Shown here: piece after piece, positions 29,759-37,879 of the stretch
How the letters are laid out: each line of letters opens with the position of its first letter
How positions within the stretch are numbered: the first letter of the stretch is position 1
DNA from: Francisella sp. SYW-9
GTDB taxonomy: Bacteria > Pseudomonadota > Gammaproteobacteria > Francisellales > Francisellaceae
Length of the DNA: 64,000 bases
Direction: 5' to 3'
Assembly (NCBI RefSeq): GCF_008711465.1
Contig: NZ_VXKQ01000008.1
Location: 62,001 to 126,000, forward strand
Notes under the pieces: model-generated
Told to the model about the DNA's origin: nothing
What the model saw: the letters and a program-made list of their open reading frames with translations, nothing else
Database searches by the model: none
Made by a program: the position numbers and the translations under genes

Positions 29759-30175
29759 TTAATTATCATCTTCTTGACTTAAAGATTTTGCTGTTTCCTG
29801 AGGTAGTTTGAATACCATATAACCAGCACCTCCTACTGCAAGCCCAGCTGCGGCAAATGGCGCTACAAAAATATTAACTATATCACTATCTCCAGAGTGA
29901 TGTTCTCCATTATATAAAATAGCGTTAGTCTTTGTTATTCCTTCAAATACCCCAACAAACGCTCCTATTGGAGCCATTATTAAGGATGCTACACCTATCC
30001 CAACACTCTTAATAGGCTTAATAATAATATTACCTAAAGTACTACTATCACTTACTTGAGAGCTTTCAGAAGAACTTGTAGCCTTTACAGAAGCATTAGC
30101 TTTATTATCATTAGATAAACCATAGCTAAACAATATAAGAAAAACAAATACATAGCATGCTAACTTTTTAATCAT
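29759..30175 (-). CDS. secreted/membrane-inserting small protein, unknown
   Basis: 138 residues. An N-terminal hydrophobic segment (about 5-22) serves as signal peptide or anchor; a Ser/Ala-rich linker (SSSESSQVSDSS) follows, then two glycine-rich amphipathic stretches (SVGIGVASLIMAPIGAFVGV and FVAPFAAAGLAVGGAGYMVF) separated by a charged His-containing loop (YNGEHHSGDSD). This resembles exported proteins with glycine-zipper-like hairpins that insert into membranes. Not recognised as a named family. Confidence 0.55.
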   Translation of the reverse strand: MIKKLACYVFVFLILFSYGLSNDNKANASVKATSSSESSQVSDSSTLGNIIIKPIKSVGIGVASLIMAPIGAFVGVFEGITKTNAILYNGEHHSGDSDIVNIFVAPFAAAGLAVGGAGYMVFKLPQETAKSLSQEDDN

Positions 30176-30312
30176 TATTTTTAACCCTTTTAAATAATAT
30201 TAATTAAAGCCTAACATCTAGTTAATATCAATATTTCAACAATTAAATTATGCAATAATGTTTTTTATATTATTCATGATGGTTTGTTTTTTGATAATTA
30301 TTTTTCTCATAC

Positions 30313-30435
30313 CTAAGCTAGCTCCATTATTGGAGGAGGAAAAGAATCACTAGATACTTGATTTGCCAGCCCATAACTATAACCAGCTGAATTTAAACTT
30401 AACAGTATTAATATAGAAAATATTGCTTTTTTCAT
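30313..30435 (-). CDS. 40-residue secreted peptide, SFPPP family (copy 1)
   Basis: A 40-residue ORF missed by length filters. Start MKKAIFSILILLSLNSAGYS gives a signal peptide of about 18-20 residues; the mature part ends SSDSFPPPIMELA. GAGG lies 9 nt before the ATG. It matches the 41-residue ORF at 32020-32145 over its whole length, including QVSxxSFPPPxMxLA at the C-terminus, and the upstream DNA is also alike (CTATTATGATC and AAATATATAGTT). The shared signature in two copies flanking the permease gene argues that it is a real expressed peptide rather than chance. Function unknown. Confidence 0.65.
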   Translation of the reverse strand: MKKAIFSILILLSLNSAGYSYGLANQVSSDSFPPPIMELA

Positions 30436-30662
30436 TTCAATTAACCTCTCATTTAACTCTATATCTCACACTCCTATTATGATCAAAAATTCTCTTATAG
30501 TTAAATATATAGTTCTTACTATTCCTATAACATTATCTTATACATATAATTTATATATTTTGAGACAGTACTTTCTCTTAGGTTTACATAGGCGCATATG
30601 GCTATAATTTATTATTAAAATAAGCTATGATATTTTAAACCCACTCTTCATTATTTTTTGAT

Positions 30663-31859
30663 ATGAACTCTAGGTCTATTGGCTCAATTTTTCTTATAAT
30701 TGGTACAACCACTGGTACAGGAATGTTGTCATTACCGCTAATTGTATCTGCATGCGGCTGTTTTACCGCAGTGATACTCCTAATTCTATCATGGAGTATA
30801 ATGTATATCGCAGCTAAGAAGCTTTTAAAAACCTGTGCCGAACATCCTCTTGGTGCTGATTTTACATCAATAATGTATTCAAAAGTACCAAAGCCATATT
30901 TGATATTTTTTACTATTATCTACTTACTTTTCTTTTACTCAATGTTATCCAGCTACATCTCTCAAGGCTCTTCACTTTTATATAATTTAGATGGCATGTA
31001 TCATTTAAATAAATCTCAAACAGGTATATCTTCAATTATTTTTATACTAATATTTGGAGCCTTAATATTTAGTTATAAAATCAGTGATTATACAAATAGA
31101 ATCTTTGTTATTTTTAAATTTATATTTTTTATAATAGCAATAATAACTATGTTATTTTACATAAATACTAATTATTTAAGTGATTCTCCTGCTGGAGCAT
31201 CTGCAATTATATATGCTTTCCCAACTATCTTACCTGCATTTGTATTTCATAGCATAATCCCCTTCATCTATGAATATCAAAAAGGTGATGTAAAACGCAT
31301 AAAAAAAGATATCTTAATAAGCAGTATAGCTGTTCTAATTATTTATATAGCTTGGGTTTTCGTATCATTAGGGGTCATTCCTCAACATAACCAGTATAGT
31401 TTCCATAGTCTTTACTTATCAAATAACTATACACCAAGTGGCTTAATTCATGAAATTAGACTTATATCAGGATCCAATATACTAGACTTTGCATTAAATT
31501 TATTTATTCATTTTGCAATAATAACTTCATTTATAGGTGTTAGCATAGCTTTAGTACACTATATCCGAGATATATTTAATAAATATAATAAACATCTCAG
31601 TAGTTTGGCTTTAATACTAATATACTTTATCCCACCGTTGGTCTCTGCTGTACTATATCCTTCAGAATATATACTTATTCTTCAGTATGCCTCGATATTT
31701 ACTGTTATTATATTTATCTATACACCAATGTTTCTTAATACAAAAACAGATCTTAAAATATATTTTTCTCATACGTATATAGTATCTATCGGGAGCGTGA
31801 TTATTCTATTTGAGATATTTAACTTATTCTATGAAACTAACCCTTTTATGTGGTTTTAA
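30663..31859 (+). CDS. aromatic amino acid permease (HAAAP family)
   Basis: 398 residues, about 11 membrane helices. The first helix SIGSIFLIIGTTTGTGMLSLPLI matches the Mtr/TyrP/TnaB family (GxxxGTxxGxGMLxLP), as does PAFVFHSIIPFIYEYQKGD in the middle. Imports tryptophan or tyrosine with protons; which one cannot be told. It is the only + strand gene between two minus-strand SFPPP peptide genes, with a long 5' gap. Whether peptides and permease are linked functionally is unknown. Followed by a bidirectional hairpin. Confidence 0.88.
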   Translation: MNSRSIGSIFLIIGTTTGTGMLSLPLIVSACGCFTAVILLILSWSIMYIAAKKLLKTCAEHPLGADFTSIMYSKVPKPYLIFFTIIYLLFFYSMLSSYISQGSSLLYNLDGMYHLNKSQTGISSIIFILIFGALIFSYKISDYTNRIFVIFKFIFFIIAIITMLFYINTNYLSDSPAGASAIIYAFPTILPAFVFHSIIPFIYEYQKGDVKRIKKDILISSIAVLIIYIAWVFVSLGVIPQHNQYSFHSLYLSNNYTPSGLIHEIRLISGSNILDFALNLFIHFAIITSFIGVSIALVHYIRDIFNKYNKHLSSLALILIYFIPPLVSAVLYPSEYILILQYASIFTVIIFIYTPMFLNTKTDLKIYFSHTYIVSIGSVIILFEIFNLFYETNPFMWF

Positions 31860-31988
31860 TAAAATCTTTTAATTTCAAAATTTAATTAATGATGAATATA
31901 ACAAATAAATGGCACAGGACCAACGAATCATATACTTTAAAATATTGATGTATAAAGTTTTAATTCTAAATAAAAGTACCAATATAGC

Positions 31989-32017
31989 AAAAAGTACCCT
32001 ATATCTTGATACTTTTT
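31989..32017. terminator. bidirectional terminator between permease and peptide gene
   Basis: AAAAAGTA (31989-31996) and TACTTTTT (32010-32017) are perfect 8-bp complements around a 13-nt loop. T-rich on the + side, A-rich start gives the same on the minus side. It ends 3 bp before the stop of the peptide gene at 32020 and 130 bp after the permease stop. Confidence 0.55.
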
Positions 32018-32019
32018 AC

Positions 32020-32145
32020 TTAAGATGCTAGCTGCATTACTGGAGGTGGAAAAGAACCTCTAGATACTTGACTAAAAGAGCTATAACTAAAACCAGTTGA
32101 AACTAAACTTAAAACTATTACTGTTGATAATATTACTTTTTTCAT
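32020..32145 (-). CDS. 41-residue secreted peptide, SFPPP family (copy 2)
   Basis: A 41-residue ORF starting MKKVILSTVIVLSLVSTGFS (signal peptide) and ending SRGSFPPPVMQLAS. It aligns with copy 1 (30313-30435) end to end, identical or similar at most positions, with third-position differences between the DNA copies, which favours selection on the protein. The upstream flank shares CTATTATGATC and AAATATATAGTT with copy 1, so promoter and gene were probably duplicated together. Terminator 3 bp after the stop. No homology to a known peptide is recognised. Confidence 0.65.
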   Translation of the reverse strand: MKKVILSTVIVLSLVSTGFSYSSFSQVSRGSFPPPVMQLAS

Positions 32146-32325
32146 TTTGATGATCTCTTATAATGTAAATTTTATATTGCTATTATGATCTTTGATTTAA
32201 TTAAAGTGAAATATATAGTTTCTATGAACTCAATAAGATTAAGTTATGCAACAATATTAGACTTTTAAATGACATTTGATTTTCTTTTGAGTATTTCCAG
32301 TTTCTTTATCAAATATACTTACTAT

Positions 32326-32761
32326 TTACCAAGGCTCTATTTCATCTATTTTGCGATACTTAAGCTTTGGTAGTATATATTTTATCAAGTAATCTTTTAT
32401 TTTGCCTATAAGTATCTTCTGATCTCCAAAGGTCTCCCTTTAATATCAAAGTATTTATTAGCTATATTTACAAATAAACTATCTGCTTGTAGTTTTTACT
32501 TTTCTTTACCTATCTTTGGATTCTTAGAAGCTTATTATATTCCGATACCTTATCTCTGGCCTCTGCTATTGATATATCTTTATACTTTCCAAGAGTAATC
32601 TTATCTCTAGTACCATTGTATGTAAATCTGTAGAACCAACTATGATTACCTCCAGGTCTAGCCAATAGGTATAGTCCATCACCATCTCTATAGGCTTTGT
32701 CTTTCTCTAATTCTTTTATTTCTTTTGATCTTTCTATTAATTGTTTAGTTAAAATACCCAT
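32326..32761 (-). pseudogene. decayed tyrosine integrase, N-terminal remnant
   Basis: An intact 83-codon N-terminus (32510-32761) encodes the Arm-type DNA-binding domain of phage/island integrases: DGDGLYLLARPGGNHSWFYRF, then DKITLGKYKDISIAEARDK. Beyond its stop, fragments of the core-binding domain continue in shifting frames: KLQADSLFVNIANKYFD, then DLWRSEDTYRQNKRLLDK, then ILPKLKYRKIDEIEPW. The catalytic domain with the active-site Tyr is gone. It begins 144 bp from the 3' end of tRNA-Leu, the usual geometry for an element integrated at that tRNA. Confidence 0.8.
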
Positions 32762-32904
32762 AATGATAAATAAAAAATCTCAAGGTACCACAAAGTCAGA
32801 GATTGGGCAATACAATTTGATACGTGATGATACAATGAAAGTATCTCAAAGTATTGATTTTATTATGATTATGATACAGCTTGAAACAGCATGAAATAAG
32901 AATA

Positions 32905-32993
32905 TGGTGCCCGGGGCCGGACTCGAACCGGCACGGAGGTTAAGCTCCGAGGGATTTTAAGTCCCTTGTGTCTACCAATTTCACCACCCGGGC
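32905..32993 (-). tRNA. leuZ: tRNA-Leu (anticodon TAA)
   Basis: 89 nt including an encoded CCA. Acceptor GCCCGGG pairs with CCCGGGC; the anticodon loop reads ACTTAAAAT with TAA; a long variable arm typical of tRNA-Leu and GGTTCGAGTCC in the T arm are present. Last gene of a Gly-Cys-Leu cluster as in E. coli glyW-cysT-leuZ. Its 3' end is next to the decayed integrase. Confidence 0.95.
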
Positions 32994-32997
32994 AGTA

Positions 32998-33071
32998 TGG
33001 AGGCTGAGGCCGGAATCGAACCGGCGTCCAAGGCTTTGCAGGCCTCTGCATAACCATTTTGCTACTCAGCC
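32998..33071 (-). tRNA. cysT: tRNA-Cys (anticodon GCA)
   Basis: 74 nt including CCA. Acceptor GGCTGAG pairs with CTCAGCC, anticodon loop CCTGCAAAG with GCA, T arm GGTTCGATTCC. 4 bp from tRNA-Leu and 17 bp from tRNA-Gly. Confidence 0.95.
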
Positions 33072-33088
33072 ACACATGCAAGAGTATG

Positions 33089-33163
33089 TGGAGCGGGAAA
33101 CGAGGCTCGAACTCGCGACCCCAACCTTGGCAAGGTTGTGCTCTACCACTGAGCTATTCCCGC
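33089..33163 (-). tRNA. glyW: tRNA-Gly (anticodon GCC)
   Basis: 75 nt including CCA. Acceptor GCGGGAA pairs with TTCCCGC, anticodon loop CTTGCCAAG with GCC, T arm GAGTTCGAGCC. First gene of the tRNA operon. Confidence 0.95.
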
Positions 33164-33176
33164 TTTATAGAGACAT

Positions 33177-33204
33177 ATATTACCCTATTTAAAAGTTTTG
33201 TCAA
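33177..33204 (-). promoter_or_regulatory. promoter of the Gly-Cys-Leu tRNA operon
   Basis: On the minus strand TTGACA (33199-33204) and TAATAT (33177-33182) are separated by 16 bp, placing the start a few bases before tRNA-Gly at 33163. Confidence 0.7.
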
Positions 33205-33254
33205 CACTGATATACGCTAAATTACTATAATATTTTCTTTATTTTATTATTGGT

Positions 33255-34889
33255 TTAACTATTAACATCAAAAGTTATTTTAAATATTTTCTGTATATCG
33301 TTTATTAGCTTAATGTTAGGTGATTTACTTAGATCAACTTTCCCATTTTTTTGTTGCATAGGGTTATGTCTTTTTAATGCTTTAGTATCATCTACCAACA
33401 TATTTAATAACGCTGTCTGATTCACAGGCTTATTAGCTTTAGCATGTATACTTATATTTTTAGGATTTTGTAAAAATATCGCAAAAGATGACAATACCTT
33501 TCTCAAGAACGGATCTTGCTGCTGTGTTGCAAAAAGTTGCAATAACGCACCATATGATCCAAGCACTTGTTGCGGTGTTGTATTTGGATCTTTATTAGTA
33601 TATCTAGCAATTTTCTCTAATAGTCCACTATTTGCAAAACTAAAATCAATGTCTGTCAAACATAGCTGATTGTCGCAATTATATAGATCTTTCTGGTTTT
33701 TACCATTTGCCCCAACATACGGTAATAAACTTAGCTTACCATTAACTATAGCCTTAGTGCTTGCGCTTAAGTTAGCTAAACCATCGGCTTCTAAGTTAAA
33801 GTTATTATTATATTTTGAATCTTTATAACTATTGTTTGAAGTTATTTTTATATTTAAATCTTTTTTACCTAGAATATTTAGGACTTGTTGCATTGGTGAT
33901 TTTTCAGAGAAAGAATCTTTATTAAAGTTCAAATCAATAGCAACATCTGCAGAATTTGTCTCAATATATGCATTTTTTAGGAAAGCATTAGATCCACTTA
34001 CTATATCTTCTATTGGAGTATTATTTAAATCAATACCATCAACTATAATATTATATTTAACATGACTTTGTGTGCCTAAATTACCATTAACATTAAACTC
34101 AAGTTCGCCCGGTGTTTTACCTAAAGATCCGTTAATATCTAAGCTTGGTGTTTGCTTATAGTCTTTACCTAAATACTCCGAAGTTATTTCTTTCAAAACT
34201 TCTGTAAAGTTACCATCAAATTCAAGGTTTTCAATTTTTGAGCTCATCACCTTATTTTTTAAGCTTGCTAAGAAGTCATTATCAAAGCTAGTATCAGATA
34301 AGTCAAAGCCTTTTAACTTAACATCTTCTTTAACAAAAGCTTTATTATTCACTGTAGAGTCAAGATCAAATTTTAATGTACTATCACTATGATCATAATC
34401 AATTTCAAAGTTATAAACACCCTTACCTATAGTGTTCATAACTATCTTATAAAGACTACTATCACCAGATAGATCCTTATGATCCACTCTTGCACTAACA
34501 ACATTACTACTTGCAATAGAGGATGCTAGATTTGTAACCTTTAAACCTTCTACTTTTACAGAGACATCATCATTAATCTTTTGATTAACCTTCAAGCCTT
34601 TAACTATAAGCTTATCGATAGATAAATTAGGATTATCTTTACTACTACTTACTATTAAAATATTTGAAGCGGTAATATCACCATTACTATCTTTATCAAC
34701 CTTACCCACTGTAATATTAGTTTGAAAAGGAAATAAAGAATCCAAGTTACTAATAATAGTGTTTTTTATAACACTATTATCCTGTGTGGTAGTCTTATGT
34801 GATGGTGTAACTACCACAGCATATAGATTAGTAGTTGCTAAAGTAGCTGTACAGATTGATGTCACTAAAAATGCTTTTTTAAAACTCAT
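33255..34889 (-). CDS. large exported beta-rich protein, unknown (possibly YdgA/DUF945-like)
   Basis: 544 residues with a signal peptide of about 24 residues (MSFKKAFLVTSICTATLATT). The mature part alternates short charged and hydrophobic strands (ASNILIVSSSKDNPNLSIDK, VSVKVEGLKVTN) and contains repeated NVNGNL/LEADGLANL-type motifs, suggesting an elongated beta structure in the periplasm, as in YdgA/DUF945 or AsmA-like proteins. The assignment to either family is weak. Two cysteines (CDNQLC, about residue 405) may form a small disulfide loop. It follows feoA by 13 bp and may be on the same transcript. Confidence 0.6.
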   Translation of the reverse strand: MSFKKAFLVTSICTATLATTNLYAVVVTPSHKTTTQDNSVIKNTIISNLDSLFPFQTNITVGKVDKDSNGDITASNILIVSSSKDNPNLSIDKLIVKGLKVNQKINDDVSVKVEGLKVTNLASSIASSNVVSARVDHKDLSGDSSLYKIVMNTIGKGVYNFEIDYDHSDSTLKFDLDSTVNNKAFVKEDVKLKGFDLSDTSFDNDFLASLKNKVMSSKIENLEFDGNFTEVLKEITSEYLGKDYKQTPSLDINGSLGKTPGELEFNVNGNLGTQSHVKYNIIVDGIDLNNTPIEDIVSGSNAFLKNAYIETNSADVAIDLNFNKDSFSEKSPMQQVLNILGKKDLNIKITSNNSYKDSKYNNNFNLEADGLANLSASTKAIVNGKLSLLPYVGANGKNQKDLYNCDNQLCLTDIDFSFANSGLLEKIARYTNKDPNTTPQQVLGSYGALLQLFATQQQDPFLRKVLSSFAIFLQNPKNISIHAKANKPVNQTALLNMLVDDTKALKRHNPMQQKNGKVDLSKSPNIKLINDIQKIFKITFDVNS

Positions 34890-34902
34890 TTTACCCCTCT
34901 TT

Positions 34903-35127
34903 TTAGTTTATTTTCTCTAATTTTAAAAAGTCTAAGTCTTTCTTACGTAATGAAAAGATTCCACAATTTGTCTCAAATGCTATAGGGCCGCCAAATATAG
35001 ATTTATTTATAACAGTCATTTGTTGACCTTCTATAACTCCCATAGCTATTATCTTATCTTTAAAAGCATTTGGACAGCTTTCATGAAAACCTTTAATAAT
35101 AAATTTATCATTTTTCTGATAGCTCAT
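34903..35127 (-). CDS. feoA: FeoA-domain protein
   Basis: 74 residues, a single SH3-like FeoA domain: KDKIIAMGVIEGQQMTVINKS (about 23-43) followed by GPIAFETNCGIFSLRKKDL. FeoA proteins support FeoB ferrous iron uptake, but no feoB is adjacent in this window, so it may act with a FeoB elsewhere. The N-terminal Cys18 in HESCPNAF is at an unusual position; whether it matters is not known. Upstream divergent to the SPOR protein gene with a 114-bp gap. Confidence 0.85.
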   Translation of the reverse strand: MSYQKNDKFIIKGFHESCPNAFKDKIIAMGVIEGQQMTVINKSIFGGPIAFETNCGIFSLRKKDLDFLKLEKIN

Positions 35128-35241
35128 AACAAAACCCTATATATTTTTATATCACTATTAATTATAATCTTTGTTTAGTATAACACTAATAAATTAAACC
35201 ATAGTTTAGTTTATAAAAAAATTGTTGCCAAAATAAAGCTT

Positions 35242-35937
35242 ATGAAAGATCTATCAAAACTAGATATACCTAAAAAACAAAAGAGTGAGGTTCCTCAAGA
35301 GCCAAAGAAAACTAAATTAAATAAGAAAAAGAAATTGCTAATTATCGGTGTAGTATGTCTTTTGTGTATTGCTGTTGCTTCAAAACTTATCAACAAGCAT
35401 TTAAAGAAAATTAGAGCTGAAGAAAAAGCAAAAATAGAGCTACAAACAGATAAAAACAAAACAGCCACAAAAGACTCTAAGCCTGATAAAAAAACTAATA
35501 GTGATCAAAAGCCTAACTTCTCTGAGAATACGCCTAGTGGCAAGATGGTATTTACATTTTATGATAACCTCAAACACGATAGTGTCAGTGTAAATGTCGA
35601 ACCTGAAGCTAAGCGAGCTCAATATAAATATACATATATTTACCAAGTTGCATCTTTTAGAAATATGGATGAAACATCTTGGTATGTTAGCAAAATGAAA
35701 AAAGTTGGCTTAAATCCACAATTCAAACGTGTCGGAAATTGGGTTAGGATGTACATAGGTCCATATGATAGTAAACGAGCTATGGCTCCAGACATTATTA
35801 AATTACAAAGAATAGGTCTAAATGGTGGATTCCCTAGAGAAATTAGTCGCACCAAAATAGAACCTAAAGATGATAAAAAAGACTCTAAAACATCTGATAA
35901 TAAAAAAAATAATACTACTGAAGAAACTCAAGATTAA
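35242..35937 (+). CDS. SPOR-domain cell-division-type protein (FtsN-like)
   Basis: 231 residues. A basic cytoplasmic N-terminus (about 1-32) rich in Lys/Pro, one membrane helix (KLLIIGVVCLLCIAVASKLI, about 31-50), a long charged Lys/Asp/Thr periplasmic linker, and a SPOR domain at about 132-200 (YIYQVASFRNMDETSWYVSKMKK, in part; then VRMYIGPYD). SPOR domains bind denuded septal glycan strands, so it is probably a divisome or septal protein. It lacks recognisable FtsN essential residues near the membrane, so FtsN itself is not claimed. The tail is acidic/basic low complexity. Confidence 0.85.
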   Translation: MKDLSKLDIPKKQKSEVPQEPKKTKLNKKKKLLIIGVVCLLCIAVASKLINKHLKKIRAEEKAKIELQTDKNKTATKDSKPDKKTNSDQKPNFSENTPSGKMVFTFYDNLKHDSVSVNVEPEAKRAQYKYTYIYQVASFRNMDETSWYVSKMKKVGLNPQFKRVGNWVRMYIGPYDSKRAMAPDIIKLQRIGLNGGFPREISRTKIEPKDDKKDSKTSDNKKNNTTEETQD

Positions 35938-35947
35938 TAAATAGTAA

Positions 35948-36706
35948 TTAAAAATTATTTTTTAACTCTCGTAATTTTACAAACATATCTCTACCTAGTA
36001 AATGACCTGGTAATGCTTGCTTAAGAGTACTATCATTAATTGACCTAATAAATATATTAAGTCTACTTTCCTCTGCCAAGTCAACTATTGGTTTTGCTTC
36101 AGCATCTAAGTCACCAATTTGCTCTCTATAGTGTTTAAAACTTTCATCATCCGGTAAAATGCTTAAAGCAAAATCTAAATTACTTTGCCAGTAATCATGG
36201 GCTGGATAAGGTTTAATATCTGCATCTAATTTTGCTATTCTAACTAATGATTCATATAGCTCATTTACATCTGCTGTTTCAGCATGAACACCACCAACCC
36301 CCGCATTGAAAAGTGTATCGCCACAAAATAGCGCTTTCTCTTTCTCAAACAAGAAGCTCACATGGTCTGAAATGTGCCCAGGAGTATACATAATTTTAAA
36401 ACTAGCAAAACCTAAGTCAATTGCATCACCATCTTTAACATATACATCCGGCTTAAATAAATCATTATCTGTATATGCATAAATCTTAGCACTAGGATAT
36501 AACTCTACTAACTTTTTTACTCCAGCTATATGATCTCCATGCTTATGCGTTATAAGTATAGCCTTAAGCTGTAAATTATTTTCTCTAATAAAATCATCAA
36601 AAATGTCAGCTTTTAAAGGATCTACAATTATTGCATTATTATTATCATATAAAAGATATTGGTAGTTTCTCAAGCTATTGTTTAAGAACCATCTTTTAAC
36701 TTGCAT
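35948..36706 (-). CDS. gloB: hydroxyacylglutathione hydrolase (glyoxalase II)-like MBL protein
   Basis: 252 residues from ATG 36706, chosen because AAGAGG lies 7 nt upstream. Metallo-beta-lactamase fold: [10 protein letters not shown] (about 56-65, the HxHxDH metal motif), [20 protein letters not shown] and YPAHDYW supplying further metal ligands, with the C-terminal helical substrate domain shape of GloB ([20 protein letters not shown]). It hydrolyses S-lactoylglutathione to D-lactate and glutathione. It is the last gene of the sufE-hemD-hemX-hemY unit, 10 bp after hemY. Confidence 0.85.
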   Translation of the reverse strand: MQVKRWFLNNSLRNYQYLLYDNNNAIIVDPLKADIFDDFIRENNLQLKAILITHKHGDHIAGVKKLVELYPSAKIYAYTDNDLFKPDVYVKDGDAIDLGFASFKIMYTPGHISDHVSFLFEKEKALFCGDTLFNAGVGGVHAETADVNELYESLVRIAKLDADIKPYPAHDYWQSNLDFALSILPDDESFKHYREQIGDLDAEAKPIVDLAEESRLNIFIRSINDSTLKQALPGHLLGRDMFVKLRELKNNF

Positions 36707-36721
36707 ATACAAACCTCTTAA

Positions 36722-37879
36722 TTAATTACTTCTATAAACTAGTCTTGCTTCAGATAAGTCTAGACCTGCAGTTTCACCATTTTTTATAAAAAACTTACAT
36801 AAAATATGTGAATATTTTTCCAAATCCGACTTTGAAAGCAAGTCTTTAATATTTCTCTCAATATAATCATAAATCATTTTAAAACTTACATTATCTGATT
36901 TAACTACAGCTAACTCTAATAATGTAATAATACTACTATAGTCACTATTGCCTTTATCTAAGATTTTAGGTACTAGTTTTGAAACTGGAATACCCAATGC
37001 ATTAACATAAAGCCTCAACATTTCTGTAGACAAATTTAAATTATTTAATTGTTTTTTTGCAAATTTCTCTGCAAGAGTCATCTCATTAAACCCTACTAAT
37101 TGTTCTAGATACACTCTACTTAAAACAGGTGTAGTGTCTGATTTAGTATAAATATCTGACAATTTATCAACATTTTCTGCTTGTTTTAACGCTAGTATTA
37201 TTAGCTTTTCTTCAATATCAGTTCTTAAATAAGCATCATATTTTTCCAAAATCTTTAATGCAAAAGTATCGTCTTTATCAGACAAAGCAATAGATCCTGC
37301 CAAATTTGCAACACTTGGTAAAAATCTATTGTCATTACACTCAAGTAATACTAAGACTCTTGTCTTAGCTTCCCCAAGCTTCTGCACCATATAAAACTTA
37401 TATACTTCAAAATATTTATATGTAAGACTATCACTCTTTAATTGCTTCAAAGACTTTTCAAGCTCTTTCACCCCACCTGAAGTAGATATCATTTCAAACT
37501 TCCTAAAAAGAATATAATCTCTCAAATATTTAGGTGTTAATTTCACCAAAGCTGAAACACTTATTTGTTGCATTAATTTGTTATTTTCTAATGAAATATC
37601 AGCAACTATATCTATGAACTTTTCTTGTTTATCAACTACAAACAAGCCAAAAAACCAACTAAACAATAAATAAGGAAAGCTGAATATTAACCTGATAATT
37701 CTAACACCAAAAACTATTAAAAAAAATAATATAGCTATTGCAAAAACAAATGCCACTAAATTCATCTTTATAGTTTTATCAGATAAAACAAGCATAATGT
37801 AACCATGATATTTAGTAGCCCAAATACCAACTATCGTAGCTATGATAACTGCTATTATAAGTTTTATAATATTTATCAT
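36722..37879 (-). CDS. hemY: HemY-type protoheme IX biogenesis protein
   Basis: 385 residues. Two N-terminal membrane helices (about 3-20 and 40-64) and a cytoplasmic or periplasmic TPR-like helical region, the HemY_N architecture. The function in the family is inferred from linkage with hemC/hemD/hemX; its exact role in late heme synthesis is not settled. The N-terminus overlaps hemX by 4 bp (ATGA), so the two are probably coupled. Length is typical (about 380-400). Confidence 0.85.
   Translation of the reverse strand: MINIIKLIIAVIIATIVGIWATKYHGYIMLVLSDKTIKMNLVAFVFAIAILFFLIVFGVRIIRLIFSFPYLLFSWFFGLFVVDKQEKFIDIVADISLENNKLMQQISVSALVKLTPKYLRDYILFRKFEMISTSGGVKELEKSLKQLKSDSLTYKYFEVYKFYMVQKLGEAKTRVLVLLECNDNRFLPSVANLAGSIALSDKDDTFALKILEKYDAYLRTDIEEKLIILALKQAENVDKLSDIYTKSDTTPVLSRVYLEQLVGFNEMTLAEKFAKKQLNNLNLSTEMLRLYVNALGIPVSKLVPKILDKGNSDYSSIITLLELAVVKSDNVSFKMIYDYIERNIKDLLSKSDLEKYSHILCKFFIKNGETAGLDLSEARLVYRSN

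Noticed and set aside
33089-33163. Small ORFs overlapping the tRNA cluster (32869-33192)
   Set aside because: They are reading frames through tRNA genes on either strand and have no coding support.
35242-35937. Calling the SPOR protein FtsN
   Set aside because: Only the SPOR domain and general topology match; the short essential periplasmic segment of FtsN cannot be recognised here.
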